NCBI GenBank assembly: GCA_964607425.1
Contig: CAZSKQ010000065.1
Span: 1-19,561 of the forward strand
Length of the DNA stretch: 19,561 nt
Direction of reading: 5' to 3'
DNA from: IDS-8 sp964607425
GTDB taxonomy: Bacteria; Pseudomonadota; Gammaproteobacteria; Steroidobacterales; Woeseiaceae
Shown one piece after another: positions 1 through 7,373 of this stretch; within the stretch, counting starts at the first letter, position 1; each line of letters begins with the position of its first letter. Position numbers and translations under genes: made by a program. The notes beneath the pieces are model-generated. The model searched no databases. It was given only the letters and a program-made list of their open reading frames with translations, and was not told the DNA's origin.

Positions 1-1
1 G

Positions 2-2734
2 GGCTCACGCGTTGTCCGTGACGGTTTTGAGGCGCCGACGCCAATCACGATGGTGACGAGCGAGGAGTTTGAATATGCGCCCACGCCGAACGCCGCCGAC
101 GTGATAAACACGATGCCGGCCTTCTCGGGGAGCCGCATGCCGACCGCTACCAACTCCTCGATGAGCGCCGGCAACGCCGGCCTGAATGCCTTGAACCTGC
201 GCGGGCTGGGCTTGGAGCGCACCCTGGTTCTTCTCGATGGCCGCCGCTCCGTTGCCTCCCGGCCGACCGGCATCATCGACATTAACACCTTCCCCCAGGC
301 ACTGATTTCCCGCGTGGAAATCGTCACAGGCGGAGCGTCGGCCGCATATGGCGCGGACGCTGTGTCGGGTGTGGTGAACTTCATCCTGGACAAGGAATTC
401 ACCGGCATCAAGGGAACTGTGATGGGTGGCGTCACGAATTATGACGACAACGAAAGTTATGAATTCACCCTGACCGCGGGCACCCCCTTTGCCGATGGCC
501 GCGGTCATCTCCTCTTTTCAGGGGAAGTCTCGGAGGAAGACGGCGTTCCCACGAATGACCGCCCGTGGAACCAGCAAGGCTGGAACATCGTCGCCAACCC
601 GGACTACGACGGGGTGAACGGGCAGCCCGAATACCTGGTCCGCGACCGGGTTGCCCCCGCAACCGGCATTGTCGGCGGCATCATCACGGATACCGCGCTT
701 GCCGGAACCGCATTCGGCCCCGGGGGAACTCCTTACCAGTTCACCTACGGTGAGATTGTCTCCGACCCTGTGATGATAGGCGGCGCCTGGGAGGCAGCGC
801 AGATTCGCGGCAAACCGCATTCCCCGGGCCTGACCTCGCGTCAAAAGACGCAGACGGTCTATAGCCGCCTGAGCTACGACCTCAATACCGACACCAACGC
901 CTGGTTCGAAGCGTCGTGGAGCGGGAATGAAAACCAGAACTGGTGCTGCTTCAGGGAGGATACCGACCGCCTCGTGATCTCGACCGAGAACGCCTTTATC
1001 CCGGCTTCCGTGGCCGCGCGGGCGAACGATCTGGGCATCACGCAGTTCACCATGGGTTCCATGAACCAGGATTTGGGGCGTTCAGGCTCCGTCAATGACC
1101 GTTCGGTGCAACGCTTTACCTTCGGCCTCGACGGCATAGCCGAAGCTTTCGACACGGAGTGGGTCTGGAACGCCTATGTCCAGCGGGGCTACGCGCGCTT
1201 GCACCAGGAAGTATTCAACGTTACGCGCAGGTCCCGTTATGACAAGGCTCTCGACTCGGTTATTCATCCCGTGACCGGGCTGCCGGCGTGCCGCGTGAAC
1301 GCCGACGCGGATCCCGGCAATGACGACTCGCTCTGCGTTCCCTATAACATCTTCGGCATCGGTGTGAACTCGCAGCCGGCTATTGACTACATCCTCGGCA
1401 ACGGCGCCCGCGATATGCGTATAGAGCGGCTGACCCAGCATGTGGTCGCCGGTTCCGTTTCCGGCACTCCGTTCGACTCCTGGGCTGGCCCGGTTTCCAT
1501 TGCCGCCGGTGTGGAATACCGCAACGACGAGGTGGAGGGTGAAAACGACCCGATCAGCCGCGAACTGAGAGACTGGTTCTACGGAAACTACCGTGTCTAT
1601 GATGCCAGCCTGTCGGTTACGGAAGTCTTCGTGGAAACCGTCGTCCCCCTGGCCGCGGATGAGGCGTGGGCCCAGTCCCTCGACCTGAACGCCGCTGTCC
1701 GCGGAACGGACTACGAAACGTCCGGTTACGTGACGACCTGGAAACTTGGCGTCACATGGTCAATGGCCGATGACATCAGCTTCCGCGGCACGCTGTCCCG
1801 TGACATCCGGGCACCTACCCTGGACGACTTGTACTCCAAGGGAGGCGGCGGCTTCCCCGGCGTCGTCAATCCGTTCCGAGGCGGCATTTCTGAAAATACC
1901 GTCTCCTCGACCTCCGGCAACCCCGCCCTGACACCCGAAAAATCGGACTACATCGGGGTGGGCTTCGTGTTTCAACCCACCTTCCTGGAGGGCTTTACCG
2001 CTTCGGTCGATTACTGGGACATCGATATCACGGATGCTATCGGCGGTGCCAGTTCGCAAGAAATCATCAACTTCTGCTTTGAAGGCAGGAGTGCTTTTTG
2101 CGATGCATTGACCTTCGGTCCGAACCAGGAGATCGAACTGATCAGCATTACGCCATTCAACCTCGATTCCATGAAGGCCAGGGGCATTGACCTGGAAGCC
2201 CGCTACTTGTTTGCGCCGAATTTCCTCGGCATATCCGGCGATCTGTCCTTGAGCGCCAAAGCGGCCCATGTCCTGGAGAAAGTCGAGACCACCGCGACCG
2301 GCGAGGTCATCAAACTGGACGGCCAGAATCGGGGCGATGGTGTGCCGGAATGGCGCTGGCGAGCGGCTCTGAACTACGGATTCGAGCGTGTCCGGGCAAA
2401 CCTGACAGCACGCGGGATCAGTGAAGGCGTGTACGATCCTCTTTGGATTGAATGCACCAGCGGCTGTCCGGCTTCGTCTACCCTCGCCCGAACCATCGAG
2501 ACCAACACAATCGATGGCGCCACCTGGTTTGACGCTTCGCTCTCGTACGATCTCTCCAGCGACAGCGATGGCTCGGCGGTATTGTTCTTCAATGTGCGGA
2601 ACATCGCCGACAAGGACCCGGCGGTAGTGGCTCCGGGCCCAGGCGGTTTCAGCTATGAGGCTGCTCCGTCCAATCCGAACCTTTACGATACTCTCGGTCG
2701 GACATACAGCGCCGGCCTTCGGTTCAGCTTGTAG
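2..2734 (+). CDS. TonB-dependent outer-membrane receptor, 5'-truncated by the window edge
   Basis: The reading frame is open to the window edge. The residues before the first ATG at 50 (GSRVVRDGFEAPTPITM) are the usual entry into a TonB-receptor plug, so the true start and signal peptide lie upstream. The plug shows NLRGLGLERTLVLLDGRR, followed by a VEIVTGGASAAYGADAVSGVVNFI block. The rest, about 750 residues, has the alternating aromatic pattern of a 22-strand barrel and ends in LRFSL, a typical barrel C-terminus. Several cysteine pairs lie in predicted loops (NWCCF, FCFEGRSAFC, IECTSGC). Such receptors import substrates across the outer membrane using TonB-ExbBD energy. The substrate cannot be read from the sequence. 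The gene converges on the hutH-like gene across a shared terminator, so co-regulation is not implied. Confidence 0.95.
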   Translation, partial: GSRVVRDGFEAPTPITMVTSEEFEYAPTPNAADVINTMPAFSGSRMPTATNSSMSAGNAGLNALNLRGLGLERTLVLLDGRRSVASRPTGIIDINTFPQALISRVEIVTGGASAAYGADAVSGVVNFILDKEFTGIKGTVMGGVTNYDDNESYEFTLTAGTPFADGRGHLLFSGEVSEEDGVPTNDRPWNQQGWNIVANPDYDGVNGQPEYLVRDRVAPATGIVGGIITDTALAGTAFGPGGTPYQFTYGEIVSDPVMIGGAWEAAQIRGKPHSPGLTSRQKTQTVYSRLSYDLNTDTNAWFEASWSGNENQNWCCFREDTDRLVISTENAFIPASVAARANDLGITQFTMGSMNQDLGRSGSVNDRSVQRFTFGLDGIAEAFDTEWVWNAYVQRGYARLHQEVFNVTRRSRYDKALDSVIHPVTGLPACRVNADADPGNDDSLCVPYNIFGIGVNSQPAIDYILGNGARDMRIERLTQHVVAGSVSGTPFDSWAGPVSIAAGVEYRNDEVEGENDPISRELRDWFYGNYRVYDASLSVTEVFVETVVPLAADEAWAQSLDLNAAVRGTDYETSGYVTTWKLGVTWSMADDISFRGTLSRDIRAPTLDDLYSKGGGGFPGVVNPFRGGISENTVSSTSGNPALTPEKSDYIGVGFVFQPTFLEGFTASVDYWDIDITDAIGGASSQEIINFCFEGRSAFCDALTFGPNQEIELISITPFNLDSMKARGIDLEARYLFAPNFLGISGDLSLSAKAAHVLEKVETTATGEVIKLDGQNRGDGVPEWRWRAALNYGFERVRANLTARGISEGVYDPLWIECTSGCPASSTLARTIETNTIDGATWFDASLSYDLSSDSDGSAVLFFNVRNIADKDPAVVAPGPGGFSYEAAPSNPNLYDTLGRTYSAGLRFSL

Positions 2735-2759
2735 AGAAACTCATACGAAGCAGGAAACG

Positions 2760-2790
2760 AAAAGGGGCTCGAAGAGCCCCTTTTCATTTT
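2760..2790. terminator. Bidirectional Rho-independent terminator
   Basis: An 11-bp perfect stem, AAAAGGGGCTC (2760-2770) with GAGCCCCTTTT (2774-2784), closes a GAA loop and is followed by CATTTTT. The A-tract on the other side gives a U-tract on the minus strand. It lies 26 bp after the receptor stop and 26 bp after the stop of the convergent lyase gene, so it can end both transcripts. Confidence 0.9.
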
Positions 2791-2815
2791 TGTGATCCGG
2801 CCAGTTCTTCCGGAA

Positions 2816-4366
2816 TCAATGCAGCTTTGTGAAGTGCCCGTTGAAGTCGAGCTTGCCGATGCTCTCTTCGACTTCGTCCAGGATCTCGCAGGACTTCACG
2901 AGACTCATCATCGCATTGTGATCGCGATGAAGGGGTCGATCCACGTCCAGGTACTCCACGTGACGGCGAACCACCTTCTTGGCGGTTTCGACGCCCCGGC
3001 CAAGTTTGAAGTCCCTGAAATCCAGGGCCTGGGCGGCTGCCATAAACTCGATACCGAGCACCCCGTTGCCATTCTCGAGGATCTGGAAATTCTTCAGGGC
3101 CGTATTCATGCCCATGGAGACGAAATCTTCCTGGTCGGCGGCGGCCGGGATGGACTGGATGCTCGCAGGAGCCGAGAGAATGCGCTGCTCGACGATCAGC
3201 ATGTCGGCCGTGTACTGGCTGAGCATGAGACCGGAGAACATGCCGGCACCCTTGGTCAGGAACGGAGGCAGGCCGACGGAAAGAGCGGGATTATTGAGTC
3301 GATTCATTCGCCGTTCGGATATGACGCTGACCATCGTGATTGCGGCACCGGCCATATCCATTGGCAGGCAAACGGGAGTCCCCTGGAAATTGGCGCCGGA
3401 AACCTGCAGGTCCTTGTCGGGAAAAAAGACGGGATTGTCACCCACACCGTTTAGCTCGATCTCGACCTGTGAGCGCGACCAGCTCAGCGCGTCGAAAGCG
3501 GCGCCGATCACCTGGGGAGCCGATCGCATTGAATAAGCATCCTGCACCTTGCATTTCACGTTGCCGTTGCACAGGTCTCCGCCCTCAACCAATGCCCGGA
3601 TCGCTCGTGCGCACTGGATAGCGCCCGGAAACCCGCGTACCTCATGCAGCAGCGGAGAATACGGCCGCATGTTGGCTTTGAGGGCTTCCAGCGACATGGC
3701 TGTGGCGATAACGGCCTGCTTGAGCCATCGGTAGGCGTCGAAAAGCCAGAGCGCCGACATCGCAGTGGTCAGGTTGGAGCCGTTGATGGTCGCAAGGCCG
3801 TCGCGCGCCTTGAGACCCGGAATCTCGATGCCGGCTTTCGACATGGCCTGCGCACCCGGCAACAATTCCCCCTCGTAGTAGGCTTCGCCTTCGCCCAATA
3901 AAACCAGGGCCATCTGGGCCATGGGAGCAAGATCTCCGCAAGCCGCAACCGAGCCCTTTTTGCAAACCAGCGGCGTCACGCCCTTATTGAGCATTTCGAC
4001 CAGCGTCTGGGCAATTATCGGACGATTGCCGGAGTGGCCATTTGACAGCACATTTATGCGACCCAGCATCGCAGCCCGGACGTGCTCGACCGGAGCCGGT
4101 TCTCCGATCCCGGCCGCATGGTTATAGATAAGGTACTTTTGAAACTCCTGAACCTGTTCCTCGCTCAGGACCACTTCGCTGAACTCACCGATACCAGTGT
4201 TGACACCGTAAACGATTTCACCGGCGTCGATCTTCTTCTCGAGCATTGTCCTGCACGTTTTCATCCGCTCGATAGCGTCCGGGTGCAGCTCGACCTTTTC
4301 ATTATATCGGGCGACCTGCATGACCTTTTCGATGGTGAGGTCCGAACCGGTAATCACAATCGTCAT
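2816..4366 (-). CDS. hutH: Histidine/aromatic amino acid ammonia-lyase (HutH family) with a Cys at the MIO serine position
   Basis: This 516-residue protein is an MIO-family ammonia-lyase. HutH eliminates ammonia from L-histidine to give urocanate in the cytoplasm, as a homotetramer. The start ATG at 4366 follows GGAG by nine bases; an in-frame ATG at 4441 would add 25 unlike residues. Residue numbers coincide with Pseudomonas putida HutH: Tyr53 in YGVNTG, His83 in NHAAGIG, and the MIO triad at 142-144. Further family motifs are INGSN (194-198), VQDAYSMR (274-281), Glu393 and QEDFVSMG (412-419). The selectivity pair is Asn82-His83, nearer to histidine lyases (Ser-His) than to phenylalanine (Phe-Leu) or tyrosine (His-Leu) lyases. 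The oddities are Ala142-Cys143-Gly144 instead of Ala-Ser-Gly, and QEDF where HutH usually has QEDH. The divergent hutD-like gene supports a histidine role, but hutU and hutI are absent from the window. Confidence 0.85.
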   Translation of the reverse strand: MTIVITGSDLTIEKVMQVARYNEKVELHPDAIERMKTCRTMLEKKIDAGEIVYGVNTGIGEFSEVVLSEEQVQEFQKYLIYNHAAGIGEPAPVEHVRAAMLGRINVLSNGHSGNRPIIAQTLVEMLNKGVTPLVCKKGSVAACGDLAPMAQMALVLLGEGEAYYEGELLPGAQAMSKAGIEIPGLKARDGLATINGSNLTTAMSALWLFDAYRWLKQAVIATAMSLEALKANMRPYSPLLHEVRGFPGAIQCARAIRALVEGGDLCNGNVKCKVQDAYSMRSAPQVIGAAFDALSWSRSQVEIELNGVGDNPVFFPDKDLQVSGANFQGTPVCLPMDMAGAAITMVSVISERRMNRLNNPALSVGLPPFLTKGAGMFSGLMLSQYTADMLIVEQRILSAPASIQSIPAAADQEDFVSMGMNTALKNFQILENGNGVLGIEFMAAAQALDFRDFKLGRGVETAKKVVRRHVEYLDVDRPLHRDHNAMMSLVKSCEILDEVEESIGKLDFNGHFTKLH

Positions 4367-4813
4367 ACGTTTGTCTCCTGCCCACTTTTTATTCCAGCGA
4401 CAACCCTGTCGCTGATCCTTGTCGCAATCCTGACGATGCAACCGGTCCCATAACCGCAGTCCATGACCGCCGCATTATGCGGCCAAATGCGCATTCATCA
4501 ATCGTCGATTCAGGGGACGCAGTTGGACATTCGTCCTCATGACGATCAGTCTCTCCTGGCGCCGCACTGGTACCGGCGCGATCATCGCCGGTTTGTAGCG
4601 GATTAATTTTTATTGATTACAAACGCTTGCAAGTAGCTTCCTGGCATGCGACTTCCGCCATTACGCGCCTCCAGCGCGTTTTGCGGTTTCGCACAACGCA
4701 GTCCGATTAGCTCATCTAAACAATATCGCAATAGATGTTAGGTTCTTCCCCGTCTTCGCCGATTCATAATCCGCAAGCGATGTGTGGTTATTGACCTCTG
4801 AATCCCATACGCC
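4367..4813. promoter_or_regulatory. Divergent hutH-hutD control region with candidate operators
   Basis: This 447-bp gap contains no convincing gene and should hold both divergent promoters. It has three symmetrical sequences. The first is a perfect 15-nt palindrome at 4469-4483 (GCCGCATTATGCGGC). The second is a 7-bp inverted repeat, ACCGGCG (4572-4578) with CGCCGGT (4586-4592), around a 7-base spacer. The third is a LacI-family-like element, TTACAAAC followed by GCTTGCAA (4617-4632), whose half-sites match at six of eight positions around a central CG. An AT-rich tract lies at 4601-4623. No clear HutC-type operator or strong -35/-10 pair was found, so these are candidates only. Confidence 0.35.
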
Positions 4814-5395
4814 ATGACGATGCAAGTCGTTCAAGCGGATGCCGTACCGCCGCAGGAGTGGCGGAACCGCGGCGGTTACACGCGCGAGTTGCTCGCCTGG
4901 CCATCGACCATCGACCCGCTGGTTCGGATCAGCCTGGCCGATATAAATACCGACGGTCCGTTCTCGGCTTTCGTGGGAATGCAGCGCTGGTTCAAGGTAA
5001 TCGAAGGCGCCGGCGTCGAGCTGCGCTTCGCCGACGGTCCAAAGCACGTCTCCATTTACCACCCTCCCCTGCGCTTTGACGGTGCCAGCGCGCCACAGTG
5101 CCGGCTGCTCGATGGCCGCACACGCGACCTCAACCTGATGCATCGCTCTGGCAGTCATGCCACGATGCAATCCGTCGACGACGGGGAGGCATGGCGGGCC
5201 GACTCACTTCACTGCGGCCTGTTCACAGCAGTAGCGGGAGCGTGGCGCTGTGCCGACGGCAGGCACGTTGAGCTACCCGCGCGCAGCTTGCTTTGGCTGA
5301 ACACGGCACCGGCGGCGGCCATGTATTTCAAGCCTCGCCGCAGCCTGCCGCACGCAACGGCTTGGTGGCTTACATTCAGCCCCGCGACCCGGTGA
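4814..5395 (+). CDS. hutD: HutD/Ves family protein
   Basis: This 193-residue cupin-like protein matches the HutD/Ves family by its ordered motifs: EWRNRGGYTREL (the family's W-K/R-N-G-G-x-T-R-E region), VRISLADINTDGPFSAF, a basic RWFKVIEGAGVELRF strand, and RDLNLMHR, equivalent to the family D-x-N-L-M motif. HutD is found in histidine-utilisation loci and is thought to sense or limit pathway intermediates; its exact biochemistry is not settled. The gene is divergent from the hutH-like gene, which supports a histidine role for both. The ribosome-binding site before the ATG at 4814 is weak, and a second ATG at 4820 is also possible. The stop is 10 bp from the convergent NHL-repeat gene. Confidence 0.85.
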   Translation: MTMQVVQADAVPPQEWRNRGGYTRELLAWPSTIDPLVRISLADINTDGPFSAFVGMQRWFKVIEGAGVELRFADGPKHVSIYHPPLRFDGASAPQCRLLDGRTRDLNLMHRSGSHATMQSVDDGEAWRADSLHCGLFTAVAGAWRCADGRHVELPARSLLWLNTAPAAAMYFKPRRSLPHATAWWLTFSPATR

Positions 5396-5405
5396 TTCCA
5401 TTCAC

Positions 5406-6557
5406 CTACGGCTGTGCGCCATTGACGATCTTGAACCTCTGGACCCTATTGTCTTCGGAGATATAGAGGTACCCCCTGGAATCGAACTCGGCCTGGTGGT
5501 TGCGATCGTACTCGCCGGCGTAAGTACCGTAATGGCCAAACGAGCTCAGGATTTCCCCGTCGGAACGCCGGACCAGCCTGGTGAGGAAGTTGCCTGAATC
5601 GTTGATGATCATCATGCTCTGGTCGGCGTCGGGCCAAAAGCTGACGCTGCCGACCGAGCCGGAAACGGTAGTGTCCGTCTCGTAAAAGAATTCCTGTACA
5701 AACGTGCCATCGCGCTGGAACACCTGGATACGATTATTCTTTCGATCGCAAACGTAGACCAGGCCGTCATTGGAAATCCGGACGCAGTGTACGAGGTTGA
5801 ACTGCTCTGACGGCGAGGCATCGGGATCGTATGTCAGGTCGTGATCGGTCGGCGCGTTCCCATAGGCGCCCCACTGGCGCTTGAATTCGCCGCTATCGGC
5901 ATCGAACACGATTACCCTGTGGTTGACGTAGCCGTCCGCAATGAAAACCTCGTTGGCCGTCGGGTCGACGGCGACGGCCGCCGGCGCCCCCAGCTGGGTC
6001 GTGTCAAGACTGCCCTTTGTCGGGCCACGACCGCCGATCTGCAGGAGAAACTTTCCGTCGCGGGTGAACTTCAGAACCATGCCATCGGGCGGGCTGCCGT
6101 CGGATCCGGGGCGGGTCTGGTTTGCACTGATCCAGACGTTGCCCTTGTAATCGACGAATATTCCGTGTTCCTGCGTCGGCCAGTCGTACCCCTCTCCCGG
6201 CCCACGCCAGGAACTGACCACATTTCCCTCCGAATCGAATTCAATGACGTGCGGTGCAGGGACGCAGCAGTTGGAGCCCGGCGGATCCAGCGCCGCTCCT
6301 GTCACCCAGCCACCCAGGCGATGCGGGCTGCTGAGCACCCAAACGTGGTCGCGGGCATCGACAAAAATTCCATCGATCCAACCGATCGCCCACTTGTGCG
6401 GAAGAGGAAGCTTGGGCCAGCTCCGATCGAGTTCGTACCGTGGCACGTCGGCGGACGATGCAGGATCAGCGGCGCCGGCTGTTGCCGATACCATGCTGAG
6501 CATGCTCAGCGCCATTATTAGTGTCGAAAACCGACGCCCCGACCGGGTGTTAAACAT
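5406..6557 (-). CDS. Secreted NHL-repeat six-bladed beta-propeller protein
   Basis: The 383-residue product starts with a Sec signal peptide: RSGRR, then a hydrophobic core at about 12-26, with likely cleavage after AGA near residue 29. The rest is a series of NHL-type blades, recognisable by repeats such as GIFVDARDHVWV, GIFVDYKGNVWIS, AAVAVDPTANEVFIADGYVNHRVIVFD, CVRISNDGLVYVCDRKNNRIQVF and AEFDSRGYLYISEDNRVQRF. The closest broad family is the six-bladed propeller group related to peptidyl-hydroxyglycine lyase, but no catalytic assignment is made. The start ATG at 6557 follows a GGGGG-rich ribosome-binding site. It lies 75 bp downstream of the HiPIP gene on the same strand, so the two are probably co-transcribed and both are exported. 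It ends 10 bp from hutD. Confidence 0.85.
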   Translation of the reverse strand: MFNTRSGRRFSTLIMALSMLSMVSATAGAADPASSADVPRYELDRSWPKLPLPHKWAIGWIDGIFVDARDHVWVLSSPHRLGGWVTGAALDPPGSNCCVPAPHVIEFDSEGNVVSSWRGPGEGYDWPTQEHGIFVDYKGNVWISANQTRPGSDGSPPDGMVLKFTRDGKFLLQIGGRGPTKGSLDTTQLGAPAAVAVDPTANEVFIADGYVNHRVIVFDADSGEFKRQWGAYGNAPTDHDLTYDPDASPSEQFNLVHCVRISNDGLVYVCDRKNNRIQVFQRDGTFVQEFFYETDTTVSGSVGSVSFWPDADQSMMIINDSGNFLTRLVRRSDGEILSSFGHYGTYAGEYDRNHQAEFDSRGYLYISEDNRVQRFKIVNGAQP

Positions 6558-6632
6558 TTGATCCAGCCCCCTTAAACATTGATTTTCCTTCGTAGCACTC
6601 GTCCGCTTCCGGACCAGCGCCCCAGACCAACT

Positions 6633-6971
6633 TCAGGCAGCCGAGCTCCAGGAATCGCAGCGACCGTCCCGGTTTGCCGGACCACCGGTGAACATGTCGC
6701 AGGTACCGCACTGCCCCTCTCCCGCGTGAAAGAACGCGCAACCCGCGCACACCTGCTGCGGGTTTGTCGACTTTTCCGTGTAATTCATTGATGCCCGCAG
6801 CGCCCGCTCCCCGGACGTCATGGCGTCCGGGTCCGCGCAAACGGCCGCGCTCGCGATCGAGCCGCTATCACTCCCTCCGCATCCGCCAAGGCCGATCAAA
6901 AGAGCACCGCCCACCGGAAGCTGCAATCCGCGCACCAGCAGCTGGCGGCGTGTGATGTGCTTTTCTTTCAT
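6633..6971 (-). CDS. High-potential iron-sulfur protein (HiPIP) with Tat-like and lipoprotein signal
   Basis: This 112-residue protein is a HiPIP, a small one-electron carrier with a cubane [4Fe-4S] cluster in the periplasm. The cluster ligands are read as Cys75 and Cys78 (CAGC), Cys91 and Cys105; the 13-residue spacing between the last two and the final CDSW match canonical HiPIPs. Tyr64 in MNYTEKS corresponds to the conserved buried tyrosine. The N-terminus has the twin-arginine motif TRRQLLVRG (7-15), as expected for a folded iron-sulfur protein. The hydrophobic stretch ends in LGGC (28-31), a lipobox, so the mature protein may be lipid-anchored at Cys31. An extra cysteine, Cys88, sits beside the ligand Cys91. 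It is the first gene of a probable operon with the NHL propeller. Confidence 0.88.
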   Translation of the reverse strand: MKEKHITRRQLLVRGLQLPVGGALLIGLGGCGGSDSGSIASAAVCADPDAMTSGERALRASMNYTEKSTNPQQVCAGCAFFHAGEGQCGTCDMFTGGPANRDGRCDSWSSAA

Positions 6972-6996
6972 GTGCTTGCCCCGCTCAGTTTTTCGG

Positions 6997-7033
6997 ATTA
7001 TCCGTCCAGTTCGGCTGACCGGACCGGTCAGCC
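6997..7033 (-). promoter_or_regulatory. Putative HiPIP operon promoter with a 21-bp perfect palindrome
   Basis: On the minus strand a GATAAT hexamer (7002-6997) fits a sigma70 -10 box, 26 bases before the HiPIP start codon. Just upstream is a perfect palindrome at 7013-7033, with arms GGCTGACCGG and CCGGTCAGCC around a single A. It would cover the -35 region, where a repressor or activator could act. No good -35 hexamer lies at the expected spacing. The element shares the decamer CTGACCGGTC with the TetR-type operator at 8873-8888. The function is inferred. Confidence 0.45.
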
Positions 7034-7373
7034 TGCCTGGTCAATTCTGTTGCCGGCTCCTGACGAGAGCCTTCCAGCAGGCGGATCGTCACCGGCTTCC
7101 GCAGGAGTGCGCATCGCGCGCGATGCCCCGGAAAGGACAGGGTGGCATCGCGCGCAGTGCGCGCTCCTGCAGGGGTGTGGATTCAAAGCTCGAGCGACGC
7201 AATGTCTCAGGCCTCGACTATTGTAAGCACGCCTGCTGAACGCGGTCACCGACAAAAACTGCATTGTGGATTAGGTAAACTTAGGCAAAGCCCTGATGGT
7301 CGTCGGGGGTCACCAGGGCGCCAGCTCGTACAGAGACAGCCGGAGCTGAACCGTTCCGGCGGGGGAGATTGCA
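7034..7373. other. Intergenic stretch between the HiPIP and hydrolase genes
   Basis: No gene is supported here. The stretch holds the inverted pair of REP-like repeats at 7101-7170 and then about 200 bp leading to the hydrolase gene. A GGGGGAGA ribosome-binding site precedes the ATG at 7374. No convincing promoter hexamers for the hydrolase were identified, although the somewhat AT-rich part at 7255-7290 is the best place to look. Confidence 0.5.
7101..7170. repeat. REP-like inverted repeat pair
   Basis: A 27-nt unit at 7101-7127, beginning GCAGGAGTGCGC and ending GCGATGCC, is repeated in opposite orientation at 7144-7170 with 24 of 27 matches. The 16-base spacer lets the pair form a large hairpin. 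The same GCAGGAGCGCGCAC type unit recurs at 10245-10318, and a related unit is at 15261-15287. The layout fits REP/BIME-type elements of the GTAGGAGC family, which are dispersed between genes. Confidence 0.75.

Noticed and set aside
4367..4441. 25-residue N-terminal extension of the lyase from an upstream ATG
   Set aside because: It has no family similarity, while the ATG at 4366 has a good ribosome-binding site and gives residue numbering identical to a reference HutH.
6550..6840. Minus-strand open frame overlapping the HiPIP C-terminus and the propeller start
   Set aside because: It is a shifted frame of the HiPIP gene; the HiPIP frame has the correct cysteine spacing and signal sequence.
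7101..7170. CRISPR array or integron site
   Set aside because: Units are inverted rather than direct, spacers are not regular, and no associated genes are present; the REP interpretation fits better.
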